From the NCBI GenBank assembly GCA_009838075.1, contig VXSG01000057.1:1-36554 (forward strand): a stretch of 36,554 nt of DNA. Reading direction: 5' to 3'. The notes below the pieces were generated by a model. It had not been told where the DNA came from. It saw only the letters and a program-made list of their open reading frames with translations, and ran no database searches. The translations under genes were made by a program, and so were the position numbers. This DNA comes from Boseongicola sp. SB0665_bin_10 (lineage in GTDB: Bacteria > Pseudomonadota > Alphaproteobacteria > Rhodobacterales > Rhodobacteraceae). This document shows, piece by piece, positions 1-9,516 of the stretch. Numbering within the stretch: the first letter of the stretch is position 1; each line of letters starts with the position of its first letter.

Positions 1-123
1 TGGATGCCCGGCGTCAAGGAAAATCCGACAAAATCTAGCGTGGGAAGGCCCTGTGACCAAGGGCGCAGCCCTTGTGCATTGTCCGAAATGCCGCGACAAT
101 TGAGTCGTCAATTGGAAACGTCA

Positions 124-552
124 ATGTCGGAAAACAAGACGAAGCCGAATGATGCGGACGTCATGGCGTTCCTGAACGCTGTCGAGCCAGAGAGGCGCAG
201 GGTTGACGCTTTGCGGCTCAACGAGGTGTTCCGGGAGGTCACGGGCTTTGAGCCGGTCATGTGGGGAACCAGCATTGTCGGCTTCGGATCCTATCGCTAC
301 GTCTACAAGTCAGGCCGCGAGGGTGACTTCCTGGCCACGGGATTCAGTCCGCGCAAGACCAGCCTCACGGTCTACATCATGCCCGGCTACGCAGAATTTG
401 GAGACATTCTGAAAAGGCTTGGCAAGCACAGAACGGGCAGGTCGTGCCTGTACATCAACAGGCTCGACGCTGTGGATGAGGACGTTTTGCGTGAGTTGAT
501 CTCAGCGGGCCTGCGTGACCTCGGTGCCCGCTGGCCGGTTGTACCAAGCTAA
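124..552 (+). CDS. DUF1801 domain protein (YdhG-like)
   Basis: A 142-aa protein starting with MSENKTKP. The open frame runs further upstream, but the extra 40 residues look unlike protein, and homologues begin near this Met, so I chose 124. The core reads as DUF1801: a 'VTGFEPVMWGTSIVGFG' stretch, then 'TGFSPRKTSLTVYIMPG', then 'LGKHRTGRSCLYI' and a C-terminal 'LRELI'. This family is small, cytoplasmic and of unknown biochemical role. The gene lies alone, about 520 bp from the end of the next gene, which is on the other strand, so it is probably not part of the peptide cluster. Confidence 0.85.
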   Translation: MSENKTKPNDADVMAFLNAVEPERRRVDALRLNEVFREVTGFEPVMWGTSIVGFGSYRYVYKSGREGDFLATGFSPRKTSLTVYIMPGYAEFGDILKRLGKHRTGRSCLYINRLDAVDEDVLRELISAGLRDLGARWPVVPS

Positions 553-1072
553 CGCAAGCGTCGGCTTCCGAGGGCGTCGCTTCCAGGCAGTGACAGGCGA
601 AACGCTCCCGGTTGCCTGTGCGCCTCGCGGAGTCTCATTCTGCCGCTTGCGCCCGTCCTTCTCCAGCCGGACCCTGCAGGTTCTTCCGCCTTTCGATTGG
701 TCCCGGGCCAACATGTCGCCGGCTCTTCAATCGAGCGGGAAGTCGGAACGTTCTGAATTCCCGCCTTTCCTGCAGCCGGCGACATCCATGAGCCGAGGAG
801 AAGGCGGTGCACCGCATGCGATGTCCTGGTCGGAACGGGATGCGTGGCGGCGTTGTTCGAGTTCGCACGATGGAGGCCCGCGCGAGGCGCTGCTCGATCA
901 ACCGGAACGGCAGGACCGCGGCGTCCTGGGTCGCCGGCAGGTAGCCGGCCCCTTCGTCAACTCGCCTCTCCTGCAACTGGAAGCCACGCGAGACCAAACG
1001 CCGAGGGCCAGCCGGCGCTCCCCCCGAACACCAACCGGACGCGGCAGCAGCGTTCGATGCCCGACTTGAGAT
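553..1072. other. Gene-poor gap
   Basis: About 520 bp between the DUF1801 gene and the end of the leftward FAD oxidoreductase gene. Several frames stay open because of high GC, but none gives a recognisable protein, a convincing start or a ribosome binding site. I see no tRNA, clear terminator or repeat in it. Confidence 0.5.
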
Positions 1073-2476
1073 TCACTTCCCGACTGGAATCCAGGGACCG
1101 GGGCCGGTGCCTCGCCGACCCGTGCCAAGCCATTCGAGCGCAGCGCCTGCGGCGTCAAGCCCGCTCCTCAATGCAGCGTTCACCGAAGGAACCCCCATGT
1201 ATTCGCCGGCGAGAAACAGGCCTCTGACGCCCCCCTCCTGTCGCATGCGATGCAGCGCGGACATGGTGCCTCCGGGAGACAGGCACACGGCTTCCGGCCA
1301 ACGGTGGACGTGCGCGAAAATCGGTTCACGGGACATCCGCGGGGCGAATCTGCAAATTTCCGCAAGTACCCGCTCCTCGATGCCTCCGTCACTCAACGCG
1401 AACAGCTCGTCCGCCTGACTGTCGATCGCAAGCGCGTCAATGAGTGCCTTTCCCTCCGGTGCAACTTCAGGCGCCAGCACTGCGGCGTTGCTCATGCCGG
1501 CAATGAGCGACCCCGTCTGCCTGGGAATGCCAACGGCATACCAGTCGGGGGGAAGCGGGCTGGATTCCACTCCGAAGAACACGCGGCAACATCTGGAATA
1601 GGTGACCTTGTGCAGGGTGTCGCGAAAGTTGGACGGCAGGCCAGGCACGATCTTGAGGGCCTCGCTCGCGGTCGTGGCACAAACTACGGCGTCAGCTTCG
1701 ACGAGGCCGGCATCCGTAACGGCCCCCTTTGCCACCTGGCCTTCAAGCACGACCCGGCGAACCGGCGTGGACAAGCTGATGCACGGGCCACAGGCATCCA
1801 CAAGCGCGTCGACGAACGCACCCATGCCGCCCTTCGGCAAGCACGGCCAGGCATCGCTCTTCAGACCGTTGTGCCACAGCGTTGCCATTGCATAGGCTGC
1901 GCCAACCTGTTCGGGATGCGCGAAAGTGTAGCCGGACAGACCTGGACCGAACAGCCATTCCAAGGATTCCGTTCCGACCTCCGCTTCCAGGAACCGGGCC
2001 GCACTTTCGACAGTGTCTAGGTCCAGAATCCGCGAAGGGTCATCGAAGTCCAGGGCGTCTTTTCTCGCCTCAAGCAACCGCGCAAGCCTGGATGCCCGCC
2101 AAACTCCCCTTGGAGAAAGCAACTGGAAGGACAGCATTGTCTTGGCGGTCTTCAACAGGCTGACAGGTCCGCCGCCGCCGTACAGGCCGTGAAACCGGCC
2201 GTTGCGATATATGCCGCTGTGAACGGGCAAAGGCGTCCGTGCCAATGGAACGCCGAGTCGGTCCGCCATCTGCCTGGCGGTTCCGTACGTTTCCAGAAAC
2301 AGGTTCGCGCCAAGGTCGACCTGAAACCCCCCTATCATCTGCCTCTTTGTCCTGCCGCCAGGGCGCGCCGATGCCTCAAGCACCTGGGCGTTGACGCCGT
2401 TCCGCCGGAGTTCATAGGCGGCCGCCAGTCCGGCCAGACCCGCGCCAACGACAAGTACCGACGGGTCATTCGACAT
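1073..2476 (-). CDS. FAD-dependent oxidoreductase, protoporphyrinogen-oxidase/amine-oxidase type
   Basis: A 467-aa flavoprotein. The N-terminus carries the FAD-binding Rossmann motif 'VLVVGAGLAGLAAAYELRR' followed by 'LEASARPGGR', and the C-terminus has the second FAD contact 'GLFLAGEYMGVPSVNAAL'. This layout is that of the HemG/HemY and flavin amine oxidase family, which also includes desaturases and dehydrogenases in natural-product pathways. I chose the ATG at 2476 because a GAGGGA sequence lies about 9 nt before it; the open frame upstream can only begin with TTG. It follows the ABC genes on the same strand after a 266-bp gap with no gene in it, so it may belong to the transport operon. 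It is a candidate tailoring oxidase for the peptide; a haem-pathway role is possible but no other haem genes are near. Confidence 0.75.
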   Translation of the reverse strand: MSNDPSVLVVGAGLAGLAAAYELRRNGVNAQVLEASARPGGRTKRQMIGGFQVDLGANLFLETYGTARQMADRLGVPLARTPLPVHSGIYRNGRFHGLYGGGGPVSLLKTAKTMLSFQLLSPRGVWRASRLARLLEARKDALDFDDPSRILDLDTVESAARFLEAEVGTESLEWLFGPGLSGYTFAHPEQVGAAYAMATLWHNGLKSDAWPCLPKGGMGAFVDALVDACGPCISLSTPVRRVVLEGQVAKGAVTDAGLVEADAVVCATTASEALKIVPGLPSNFRDTLHKVTYSRCCRVFFGVESSPLPPDWYAVGIPRQTGSLIAGMSNAAVLAPEVAPEGKALIDALAIDSQADELFALSDGGIEERVLAEICRFAPRMSREPIFAHVHRWPEAVCLSPGGTMSALHRMRQEGGVRGLFLAGEYMGVPSVNAALRSGLDAAGAALEWLGTGRRGTGPGPWIPVGK

Positions 2477-2742
2477 TTCGATCCGGTCCCTCGGCAATCA
2501 TGCGTTCCGTTCGATCCCTGTCAGCCACAACATCGGACGGGCCTCAATGACTCGTCATCGCGACAACGTGCTGCCTGCACCACCTTCGCCAGCGCCCTTG
2601 CGAACACGAAGCGCCCCCGCGATCCCTTGCTCTTCGAGGCGCCCAGGCATCCGGCAATGGCACGCCGGTCGCTGCAGTTGCGCAACGCGGTCGCAGGTCC
2701 GCGGCCGGTCGAACGGTGCGAAGCGGCAGGCACGCGAGCCGC

Positions 2743-5676
2743 TCAAGCCACCTGGCGACGAACGAGTTCATGAAACACGCCTCCAGCTGCGTTCAATTCC
2801 TCGTACGTCCCGCGCTCAACGACCTTGCCGGCCTGCAACACGTAGATGCGGTCCGCCTGACGCAAAGTGGACAGCCGGTGGGCGATGACGATCCGCGTCA
2901 CGGGCAGCTTCGCCAGCTCGCTCATGACCCGAGACTGGTTCTCGTTGTCAAGAAAGTTCGTTGCTTCGTCGAGCAGAAGTATGCCGGGCTTTCGTGCCAG
3001 CGCCCGGGAAATCGTGATCCGCTGCGTTTCCCCCCCGGACAGGACGCTTTGGTTGTCGCCGACGCAGGTCAGCATCTGCATGGGCAATTCCTTTATTTCG
3101 TCTGCCACAGATGCGGTTCGTGCAGCCCACCATACGTCTTCGGCGTCAATGTCGTCCTGGTTGGCGGCAATGTTGTCCCACAGATCCTGTGGATGGAGGC
3201 CCGCCTTCTGGGGAACAGCCCCGACCTTGCGACGCAGCTGCCGGACGTTCAACTGCCGGAGGTCGCGCCCGTCGTAATACACCGTGCCGGCATTCGGCTC
3301 GTTCAGGCCAAGCGCAAGGCGGAACAACGTGCTCTTTCCGGATCCTGACGGCCCCGCGATCGCGATGAACTCTCCCCGTCGGGCGTGGATCGACACGTCG
3401 TCAAGGATCATTGGACTCGCTGAATCATAGCCGAAGGAGACGCGCTCGAACTTCAGGTCTCCACCCAGGAATTCGACCGGTTCCTGGCCGTCGCTTGCTT
3501 CCGGAGGCTCGTCGAGGAACGGCCGGATCTGGGCGAGCTCGGGCCCCACTGCGGCCACCGCCGCGAACGAAGCCCCGAGCCGGACCACCCCCGTCACGAA
3601 CAGCATGAACGCGGCATAGACAAACAGGAAATCCCCCACGGACAAGGCTTCCGGACCGCGCAGCGTCATGGCAGCCAGCAGCGTCGCCGCCGCCAGCAGC
3701 GGCAGCGCGGCCCCGAACGCCCGCAGGTGCGCGTCCCAGATGCCAAGCTCGATTTCGGCGCGCTGCTGTTCGCCGAAATGCCGTGCCCACACCGCGTAGG
3801 CAGACCCTTCCGCACCTTCGATGCGCAGCTTGGAAATTCCATTGATGAACTGGAACAGGACGCCGGTGAGGCGGTGCGACGCACGAATCATTCGCGCGTA
3901 GGGGGAGACCAGCCGAAGACCAATGGTTACCGTCACGACCAGTGCAAACAGGCCGAACGCGGAAGTGATGCCGCCCAGAACGGCATCGTAAAGGAAAATG
4001 ACAAGAAGTGCCGGCAGCAGGAAAACGATCGAAAGCACGTTGTTGGCGGCCACGCCCTGGGCGGCGTCGCGGAGGCGCTGGAACGCCATGCCGCGCATGG
4101 CGCGGTCGCCTGTCGTGTATCGATGGAGGAAGCCGAGAGGGAGCCTGAGGAGGCGATCCCAGAATGCGGCTTCGATCCGGGACGCAATGCGACCTTCAAC
4201 GCGCATGAGCGACATCCCCTGAAGGACATGGATCAACGCTCCAATCAACGCAACCGCGGCCAGCCCTGCCGCCATGGGAACAAGGAGGCCCAGTTCACCG
4301 TTCGGGATCGCACGGTTCACGACGAACCCCAGTGCCAGGGCCGGCAGCAGCATGACCAGGCCACCTGCCAGTCCAGCCGCCGCGAAGCGGGCCAGACCCG
4401 CACCAAGCCCCTTTCCGAATATGTGCAGCAGCTCGCTCGGGCGGACGGAGCCGGACCCCATCGACCGATAGAAGTGCCAGGCTTCGTTGCCGAGCGAAGA
4501 GACGCACTCCGAGGTGACTGCGGTCGTGCGTTCGGTCGCCGGGTCAAACATCCGATAGCGCCCAAATGCTCCGGGCAACAACGCCACCGGGCTTCCGTCT
4601 TCCGCGCGGAACGCCAGCATCGCACCGCTGTCGCCTATCCACCAGCGGTCGATCGCGTCAAGCTGAACCCTTCGCCCGCGCACGCAGGATACATCCAGAA
4701 CGTCGATGAGATCGGGAGGGCTTTCCAGCGAGCCGGTTCTCTTCGGCCACAGGAACCTGATTCCTTCATGCCTGCCGATGGTTCTGAGAGCCTTTGCCAA
4801 AGGTGACCCATCATCGTCGACGCTTGTCGGTTCCTGCCAACCCGAAACATTCAGGAGCTGGTTCCGGGCCCGGGTCTCGTCGACGCGGCGGACAACGGTG
4901 CTGGCACGCTCCAGATGGGCTTGATCCACGACCGCGAGCATCCGATTGATCCGCTCAGTGGCAAGCACCAGCCCATGGAACCCGGCCAAGGAAGGCAGCA
5001 GGCGGCCATCAGCGGCCAATTCGTCCGAGGACAACGGTGCCGCAAGCCGCTGCGGCGGGGTCAGCGTCAGCCAGCTCGCCGGCGTCAGTGGAAACGCATC
5101 GGTCGCGGAGACCGAATCCGGCCCCCCGTCTCCGACGTCAACCAGATCCATGTAGAGACCTGCACCCGGGGACGAGGCCGGCATGCGCACCCATGCCACT
5201 CCGCGCCGTGCTGAAACCGTGCGGCCTTCCATTGACGGCGACTGCCCGGCTTCGAGAAGCACGTTTGGCAGCGGCCGGTTCATCGGGTCCCGGGATAGGG
5301 CGGCGGACACATCCATGATCCACGCGTCGACCAGCGACGCCAGCTCCGAAACTTGCACATCCGCAAGATTCTCGACCGGCAACCGCCGCAGGACAGTGCC
5401 CGGCAGGCCCTTCGCCGTCAGGCTCAGCGTCGTTTCCTCTGTCTGTGGCACCACGCCGGGAAGCAGGCGACCCGCGTCGGCGCGCGTCAGCAACTGCAGG
5501 GCGGTCCGCTCCACGCCGTTCTGCCGCTCGACAAGAAAGATGTCGACCGCACCCGATTCGACGAACCACACGCTTCCGGCATCGGCCATGTCCAGCGGCA
5601 AGTTGCCCGCGCAAGGCACTGCCGTGCCAGACTCGGCGGCGAGACCGGCGAACGACCCTTTGCCTAGCTCCTGCAT
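2743..5676 (-). CDS. NHLM-type ABC transporter, permease/ATP-binding protein (second of the pair)
   Basis: A 977-aa inner-membrane exporter subunit of the NHLM bacteriocin ABC2 kind. The first 400 or so residues are an extended cytoplasmic region with a cyclic-nucleotide-binding-like start ('GSVWFVESGAVDIFLVE'). Next come the membrane segments ('GGLVMLLPALALGFVV', 'PALLVIFLYDAVLGGI'). The C-terminal ATPase shows Walker A 'GPSGSGKST' near residue 770, signature 'LSGGETQRI', Walker B 'ILLLDEATNFLD' and the 'IVIAHRLS' switch His. I prefer the ATG at 5676, 10 bp after the stop of the C39-ABC gene with a GGGATAGGG sequence before it; an upstream start at 5730 would overlap that gene by 44 bp. It has no peptidase domain, so it should partner with the C39 transporter encoded just before it. 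Confidence 0.9.
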   Translation of the reverse strand: MQELGKGSFAGLAAESGTAVPCAGNLPLDMADAGSVWFVESGAVDIFLVERQNGVERTALQLLTRADAGRLLPGVVPQTEETTLSLTAKGLPGTVLRRLPVENLADVQVSELASLVDAWIMDVSAALSRDPMNRPLPNVLLEAGQSPSMEGRTVSARRGVAWVRMPASSPGAGLYMDLVDVGDGGPDSVSATDAFPLTPASWLTLTPPQRLAAPLSSDELAADGRLLPSLAGFHGLVLATERINRMLAVVDQAHLERASTVVRRVDETRARNQLLNVSGWQEPTSVDDDGSPLAKALRTIGRHEGIRFLWPKRTGSLESPPDLIDVLDVSCVRGRRVQLDAIDRWWIGDSGAMLAFRAEDGSPVALLPGAFGRYRMFDPATERTTAVTSECVSSLGNEAWHFYRSMGSGSVRPSELLHIFGKGLGAGLARFAAAGLAGGLVMLLPALALGFVVNRAIPNGELGLLVPMAAGLAAVALIGALIHVLQGMSLMRVEGRIASRIEAAFWDRLLRLPLGFLHRYTTGDRAMRGMAFQRLRDAAQGVAANNVLSIVFLLPALLVIFLYDAVLGGITSAFGLFALVVTVTIGLRLVSPYARMIRASHRLTGVLFQFINGISKLRIEGAEGSAYAVWARHFGEQQRAEIELGIWDAHLRAFGAALPLLAAATLLAAMTLRGPEALSVGDFLFVYAAFMLFVTGVVRLGASFAAVAAVGPELAQIRPFLDEPPEASDGQEPVEFLGGDLKFERVSFGYDSASPMILDDVSIHARRGEFIAIAGPSGSGKSTLFRLALGLNEPNAGTVYYDGRDLRQLNVRQLRRKVGAVPQKAGLHPQDLWDNIAANQDDIDAEDVWWAARTASVADEIKELPMQMLTCVGDNQSVLSGGETQRITISRALARKPGILLLDEATNFLDNENQSRVMSELAKLPVTRIVIAHRLSTLRQADRIYVLQAGKVVERGTYEELNAAGGVFHELVRRQVA

Positions 5677-5686
5677 CGCACCAACC

Positions 5687-7903
5687 CTATCCCGCCCTGA
5701 CCAACCGGCAGTAGAGGCCGTCCGAATCACTCATGAGTTCGTCATGGATCCCTCGTTGCACCACCGCCCCCCTATCCAGGACGACGATCTCGTCGCAGTC
5801 CCGGATCGTGCTCAACCGGTGCGCCACGACCAGGCAGCTCACGCCCCGGCGCCGCAGGGCATCATCAACCGCCCTTTCTGTTTCGGCATCCAATGCGCTG
5901 GTCGCTTCGTCGAGGATCAACACGGTCGGATTTCCCACCAACGCCCGGGCAATCTCGAGCCGCTGGCCTTCTCCGCCGCTGAAGTTGCCGCCGTCCTCGT
6001 CAACCTGTGCCTCATATCCGAGCGGCCGGTCGAGGATCCGGTCATGAATGCAAGCGTCCCGCGCTGCCGAAACCAGCATTTCGTCAGGTACCGCGGGATT
6101 CCACAAGGTGATGTTTTCGCGAACAGTGGCCGAGAAAAGAACGGGGCTCTGATCGACCACGGAAAGGGAACGCACCAACACCTCGTCGGGAATCTCCTCT
6201 CGTGGCAGGTCGTCGAAAATTATTTCGCCGGACCAGGGCTCGTAGGCACCGGAGACGAGAGACGCCAAGGTCGACTTCCCGGACCCGCTCGCGCCGACCA
6301 CCGCGATCCGTTGGCCTGGCATGATGACCAGGTCAATGCCTGTGATCAGGGGTGGACGGCCGCGATCATATCCAAAAGTCACGCCACGGAGCTCCACGCG
6401 GCCGCTCAATTGCAGGCGCCCGTTCAGCGTCGCGGTGGCGTCCGATCCGACATGCCGGCGTCCGTACCGGGCATCCTCATCGCTTTCGGCAATGTCCTCG
6501 ACACGCTGCAATCCGATGGCGAGCGCCTGCCAGCCATCGGCGGACTCGGCAAACTTCCCGACGGGCGCAAGGAACAGTGCTGCCAAGACATAGAACGCGG
6601 CCAGTGCGCCGACCGTCATGTCATCGAACATGACCTGGACCGCTCCAAGGGCCAGCACGGCGGCGTGGGCGAGAATCAGGAACAACCCCGGAAGGGCGGC
6701 GCCAACGTGACCGAACTCGACAAACCGCTGCCGCGCCGCGAGCTCGCGCGCCTGATGGCCGCCCCAGCGCGAGAAGAAGCCATCGTCCGAAGCGGTCATC
6801 CGCAGATTGTCGGCTTGATGCAGCATCAACATGCCGTGCCCGGTCAGCATGCTCTGCTCGCGCCGCAACAGGTGGTTCTCTTCGGATCTCATGCGCTCAA
6901 CCGCCCGCGCCGCAAGAACGTTCAAGACCGCCAGGCCGAGAACGACCAGCGCCAGCGCAGCGTCAAAGACGAACATGGCCACCAGAAACACCGCGCTCAT
7001 TGCAAATTCGATCGCCAATTCGACCAGATGGACCTGAAGTCCCTTTGCAATCCTGTCCACCGACAGAATTCGCTCGGTCAGGTCGCTGGAGAGCCTTTGG
7101 CTGAAATACTCGATCGGCAGCCGCAGCAGCTTCGACAAAAGGCGATCCCCGAACACGACTGACATCCGGATTGACAACCGCTTCATGCAGCGCTGCTTGA
7201 GCCAGCTCAGCACGTAGACAAGGACGCCGGCAATGGCCACGATGCCGGCCGCCGCGATGCCCCACTGGCCGTCCTCGCCCAAGACGCGGTCCACGAACAG
7301 GCCAAGTGCCACCGGCGCGGCCAGTGCGAGCATGGCCAACATGATTCCGCACGCCAGGAGATAGAACATCGGACCGGCACTTCCGTGCAACCACGGCGGG
7401 AGACGCCGCAGCATCCCGGGGGGATTTCCACCGCGCTGGAATCCCGACTCCGGCATCAGTTGCAAGGCGATTCCCGAGAACCCCCTGGCGAATTCGTCCA
7501 TGGAAAGCTTGCGGCGACCAATGGCCGGATCGTTCAGATACGCACGTTGTCCGTCGAAACCCTCCAGAATCAAGAAGTGGTTCCATTCCCAGAACAGTAT
7601 CTGCGGAAGCGGCATGTTCAGGAGATGGCGCGCATTCACGCTCTTGCCGGTACATTTCAGCCCATAATGCCTGGCGGCCCGCGCCAGGCCTGCGGCCGTC
7701 GAGCCGTCCCGGCTGACTCCGCACCTTTGGCGCAGTTCGGTCAGCGGCACCCAGCGCCCAAAATGCGCGAGCACGCTCCCCAGGCACGCGGCGCCGCATT
7801 CCGTCATATGCATCTGCATCATCAGCGGCGTGACAACCCGGCGTGCCGTCCTGGCTGGCGCCGTCCGCGATTGCACCGATTTGCCTCGAGAGAAAAGCGA
7901 CAT
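5687..7903 (-). CDS. C39 peptidase-containing ABC transporter (NHLM ABC1)
   Basis: A 738-aa transporter that would remove the leader peptide and export the core. Order: C39 cysteine peptidase (about residues 25-150), six membrane segments, ATPase. The peptidase triad looks intact: Cys36 in 'TECGAACL', His109 in 'WNHFLIL', Asp125 in 'LNDPAIG', with Gln30 placed as the oxyanion residue. The ATPase has 'GASGSGKST' near residue 537, 'FSGGEGQRLEIARAL', 'VLILDEATSALD' and 'LVVAHRLST'. The start at 7903 shares one base with the stop of the HlyD gene (TGATG), so the two are probably translationally coupled; a longer open frame to 8068 only shadows the HlyD gene. C39 enzymes normally cut after Gly-Gly, Gly-Ala or Gly-Ser; both precursors here offer Ala-Gly instead. 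Confidence 0.93.
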   Translation of the reverse strand: MSLFSRGKSVQSRTAPARTARRVVTPLMMQMHMTECGAACLGSVLAHFGRWVPLTELRQRCGVSRDGSTAAGLARAARHYGLKCTGKSVNARHLLNMPLPQILFWEWNHFLILEGFDGQRAYLNDPAIGRRKLSMDEFARGFSGIALQLMPESGFQRGGNPPGMLRRLPPWLHGSAGPMFYLLACGIMLAMLALAAPVALGLFVDRVLGEDGQWGIAAAGIVAIAGVLVYVLSWLKQRCMKRLSIRMSVVFGDRLLSKLLRLPIEYFSQRLSSDLTERILSVDRIAKGLQVHLVELAIEFAMSAVFLVAMFVFDAALALVVLGLAVLNVLAARAVERMRSEENHLLRREQSMLTGHGMLMLHQADNLRMTASDDGFFSRWGGHQARELAARQRFVEFGHVGAALPGLFLILAHAAVLALGAVQVMFDDMTVGALAAFYVLAALFLAPVGKFAESADGWQALAIGLQRVEDIAESDEDARYGRRHVGSDATATLNGRLQLSGRVELRGVTFGYDRGRPPLITGIDLVIMPGQRIAVVGASGSGKSTLASLVSGAYEPWSGEIIFDDLPREEIPDEVLVRSLSVVDQSPVLFSATVRENITLWNPAVPDEMLVSAARDACIHDRILDRPLGYEAQVDEDGGNFSGGEGQRLEIARALVGNPTVLILDEATSALDAETERAVDDALRRRGVSCLVVAHRLSTIRDCDEIVVLDRGAVVQRGIHDELMSDSDGLYCRLVRAG

Positions 7904-8802
7904 CAAAGCATGCGGGGAACGAACAGCGAGGCTGGAGAACCTTCGCCAAGAACCAGCCGAACCCGACACGCGGTGCCGTCGGGCACGGAGCCGTCGGGCG
8001 CCTGGCGAAGCCGGACATCGATCCGATGCAAGCCCTCCACGACTGCCGGCGGCACGGACGCAAGCCATTCCGGCATGGATCCGCCGACGACGGAAACCAC
8101 CTCCCCTTCCAGTCTCTGCGTGCCACCGCCGGGCATTGTCACTTCCACGGTCGCCGGCATTCCCGGGCGAACGCGCCGCGCAATGTCGGGGCCGACCCGC
8201 AGAACCGCGTGGACCGGTCCGGCCTCGGCGTCGCCGCCGCTCCTGACCCGCGCGACAGGTTTGCCGGCGGCAACGAACTCTCCGGGCGCGGCGCGCAACT
8301 CCGTGACCTCGCCTGCAACATGCGAGACGATGGTCTCTCGTGCAGCCCGCCGCGCCTCCAATGCCAGGAGCGCCACGCGCATCTCCTCCAGAAAGGCGGG
8401 CGACGGCGGGTCGTCTTGAAGCATCTCCTTCGCTTCTCCTCCAACAACCCCCAGCCGGCGCCGCAGTTCCTCCACTTCGCGGTCCAGTTCGGGCACGCTC
8501 TGCCGGGCGACCCGTCCACCTGCTGCAACACGGTCTCCCGGCAACGCGAAATACTCGAGCAAGTGTCCCGGTTCGGTCGAAGTCACTTCGTGCCGCTCGC
8601 CCGGTTCAATCAGCACGCCGTCAATCATGACATCATGCTGTATGCGGCCGAACACCGCCCAAGCGAGCAGCGCGAGCATCAAAAGGGCCGTTGCGATGAA
8701 AATGATCCGCTCGTGGGGCGCTGTCACCGTAAGCAGGACATCAAACTGCCTGAGCTTGTTCCTGCTTGAGGCGGCCTGGTCTAGACGTTGCAATCCCAAC
8801 AT
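7903..8802 (-). CDS. NHLM secretion adaptor, HlyD family
   Basis: A 299-aa periplasmic adaptor protein. After a short basic cytoplasmic N-terminus there is one membrane anchor (about residues 33-52, 'IIFIATALLMLALLAWAVFG'). A biotinyl-lipoyl-like region follows ('GVLIEPGERHEVTSTEPGHL'), then a coiled-coil-like hairpin rich in Glu/Arg ('LDREVEELRRRLG'), and a beta-barrel end. The N-terminal pattern 'LGLQRLDQAAS' resembles NHLM HlyD proteins, which supports the 8802 start. It is the first gene of the leftward operon and faces the first precursor gene across a 428-bp divergent region. It should bridge the two ABC subunits to the outer membrane; no TolC-like gene is in the window. Confidence 0.9.
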   Translation of the reverse strand: MLGLQRLDQAASSRNKLRQFDVLLTVTAPHERIIFIATALLMLALLAWAVFGRIQHDVMIDGVLIEPGERHEVTSTEPGHLLEYFALPGDRVAAGGRVARQSVPELDREVEELRRRLGVVGGEAKEMLQDDPPSPAFLEEMRVALLALEARRAARETIVSHVAGEVTELRAAPGEFVAAGKPVARVRSGGDAEAGPVHAVLRVGPDIARRVRPGMPATVEVTMPGGGTQRLEGEVVSVVGGSMPEWLASVPPAVVEGLHRIDVRLRQAPDGSVPDGTACRVRLVLGEGSPASLFVPRML

Positions 8803-9164
8803 CTGCGCAACTCCGAAACCTCGGCGACGTCAACTGGCACTGCATCATGTGCCCGCAGCCCTGACGCGAAGAACATCGAATCAATGGCCGTTGATGGCAT
8901 GATCCAAGCTGAATTGCAATTCGGCGGACAGCGAGACAGCGAGTCCCGAAGAATTTCTTTTTGTTCATTATCAATCTGTTGCGTGGCAGTGACGGATTTT
9001 CCTCCGGCGGGCATCCGCCGAGGCCGACATGCTTCGCGCGGCATGCAGACACATCGCCCAGCCGCAAGAATCGCGGTGGCCGGCGTCAGGATGATCGCGA
9101 CGCTGTCACGATCGGACACGATCCTGGCCGCACCGGCGGCGGAACGAAAGGTGCGGATGCGGGG
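8803..9164. promoter_or_regulatory. Divergent intergenic region between transporter operon and precursor 1
   Basis: No gene is visible. An AT-rich island at about 8955-8985 (TTTCTTTTTGTTCATTATCA) stands out in otherwise GC-rich DNA and is the best place for the leftward transporter promoter. A GC-rich hairpin lies at 9001-9023 (arms CCTCCGGCGG and CCGCCGAGG, 4-nt loop), whose function I cannot tell. Confidence 0.35.
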
Positions 9165-9205
9165 TTGAAAGTGCCAGGGCGACCGGATAGATTCGGAGTC
9201 CATAC
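9165..9205 (+). promoter_or_regulatory. Promoter block of precursor 1, shared with precursor 2
   Basis: TTGAAA at 9165-9170, GGGCGACCGGATA at 9177-9189 and CATAC at 9201-9205 recur with identical spacing upstream of the second precursor (TTGATA 23965, same 13-mer 23977, CATAC 24001). With a 17-nt spacer the -10 would be TAGATT at 9188-9193, but the conserved 13-mer could instead be an operator. The function is inferred; the shared sequence is seen directly. Confidence 0.55.
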
Positions 9206-9230
9206 TGACCCAAAAACAAGAGGTGTGGCC

Positions 9231-9506
9231 ATGGATTGGCAATCGTTCGCAGAAACGCCCCTGCAGTCGGCGGAAGACATGCGCCGTCAGATCACGGACA
9301 GGGCCGTCAGCGACGGGGAGTTCCGTAGCCTTTTGGTTTCGAGCCCCAAGAATGCAATCTCCCAGGAACTGGGCGTGGACCTTCCTGATGACATCAACGT
9401 CGTGGTCCACGAAAGCGATGCTCAGACCCTCCACCTGTCCCTCCCCGTCAGCGAGATCGGGGAAGAGCAGCTTGAGGCGATCGCGGCAGGCCGCTGCTGC
9501 TGCTGA
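9231..9506 (+). CDS. NHLP-family RiPP precursor peptide 1 (core Arg-Cys-Cys-Cys)
   Basis: A 91-aa precursor. The leader resembles the nitrile hydratase alpha subunit: 'FRSLLVSSPKNAISQELG' followed by an 'LPDDINVVVHESDAQTLHLS' segment, as in NHLP leaders. It ends in LEAIAAG-RCCC. The usual double-glycine site corresponds to Ala-Gly here, so the predicted core is the tetrapeptide RCCC. A strong site AGAGGTG lies 6 nt before the ATG; the open frame extends upstream but that part is not conserved in copy 2. Six leader residues differ from copy 2 (29, 36, 41, 44, 53, 58), while residues 59-91 are identical despite six silent base changes. It is the first gene of the rightward operon. It should be recognised by the E1-YcaO protein and cleaved by the C39 transporter. 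The exact cleavage point is inferred. Confidence 0.92.
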   Translation: MDWQSFAETPLQSAEDMRRQITDRAVSDGEFRSLLVSSPKNAISQELGVDLPDDINVVVHESDAQTLHLSLPVSEIGEEQLEAIAAGRCCC

Positions 9507-9516
9507 AAACAAGATT

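Noticed and set aside
9001-9023. GC-rich hairpin as a terminator of a divergent transcript
   Set aside because: No U-run follows in either direction and no gene ends there.
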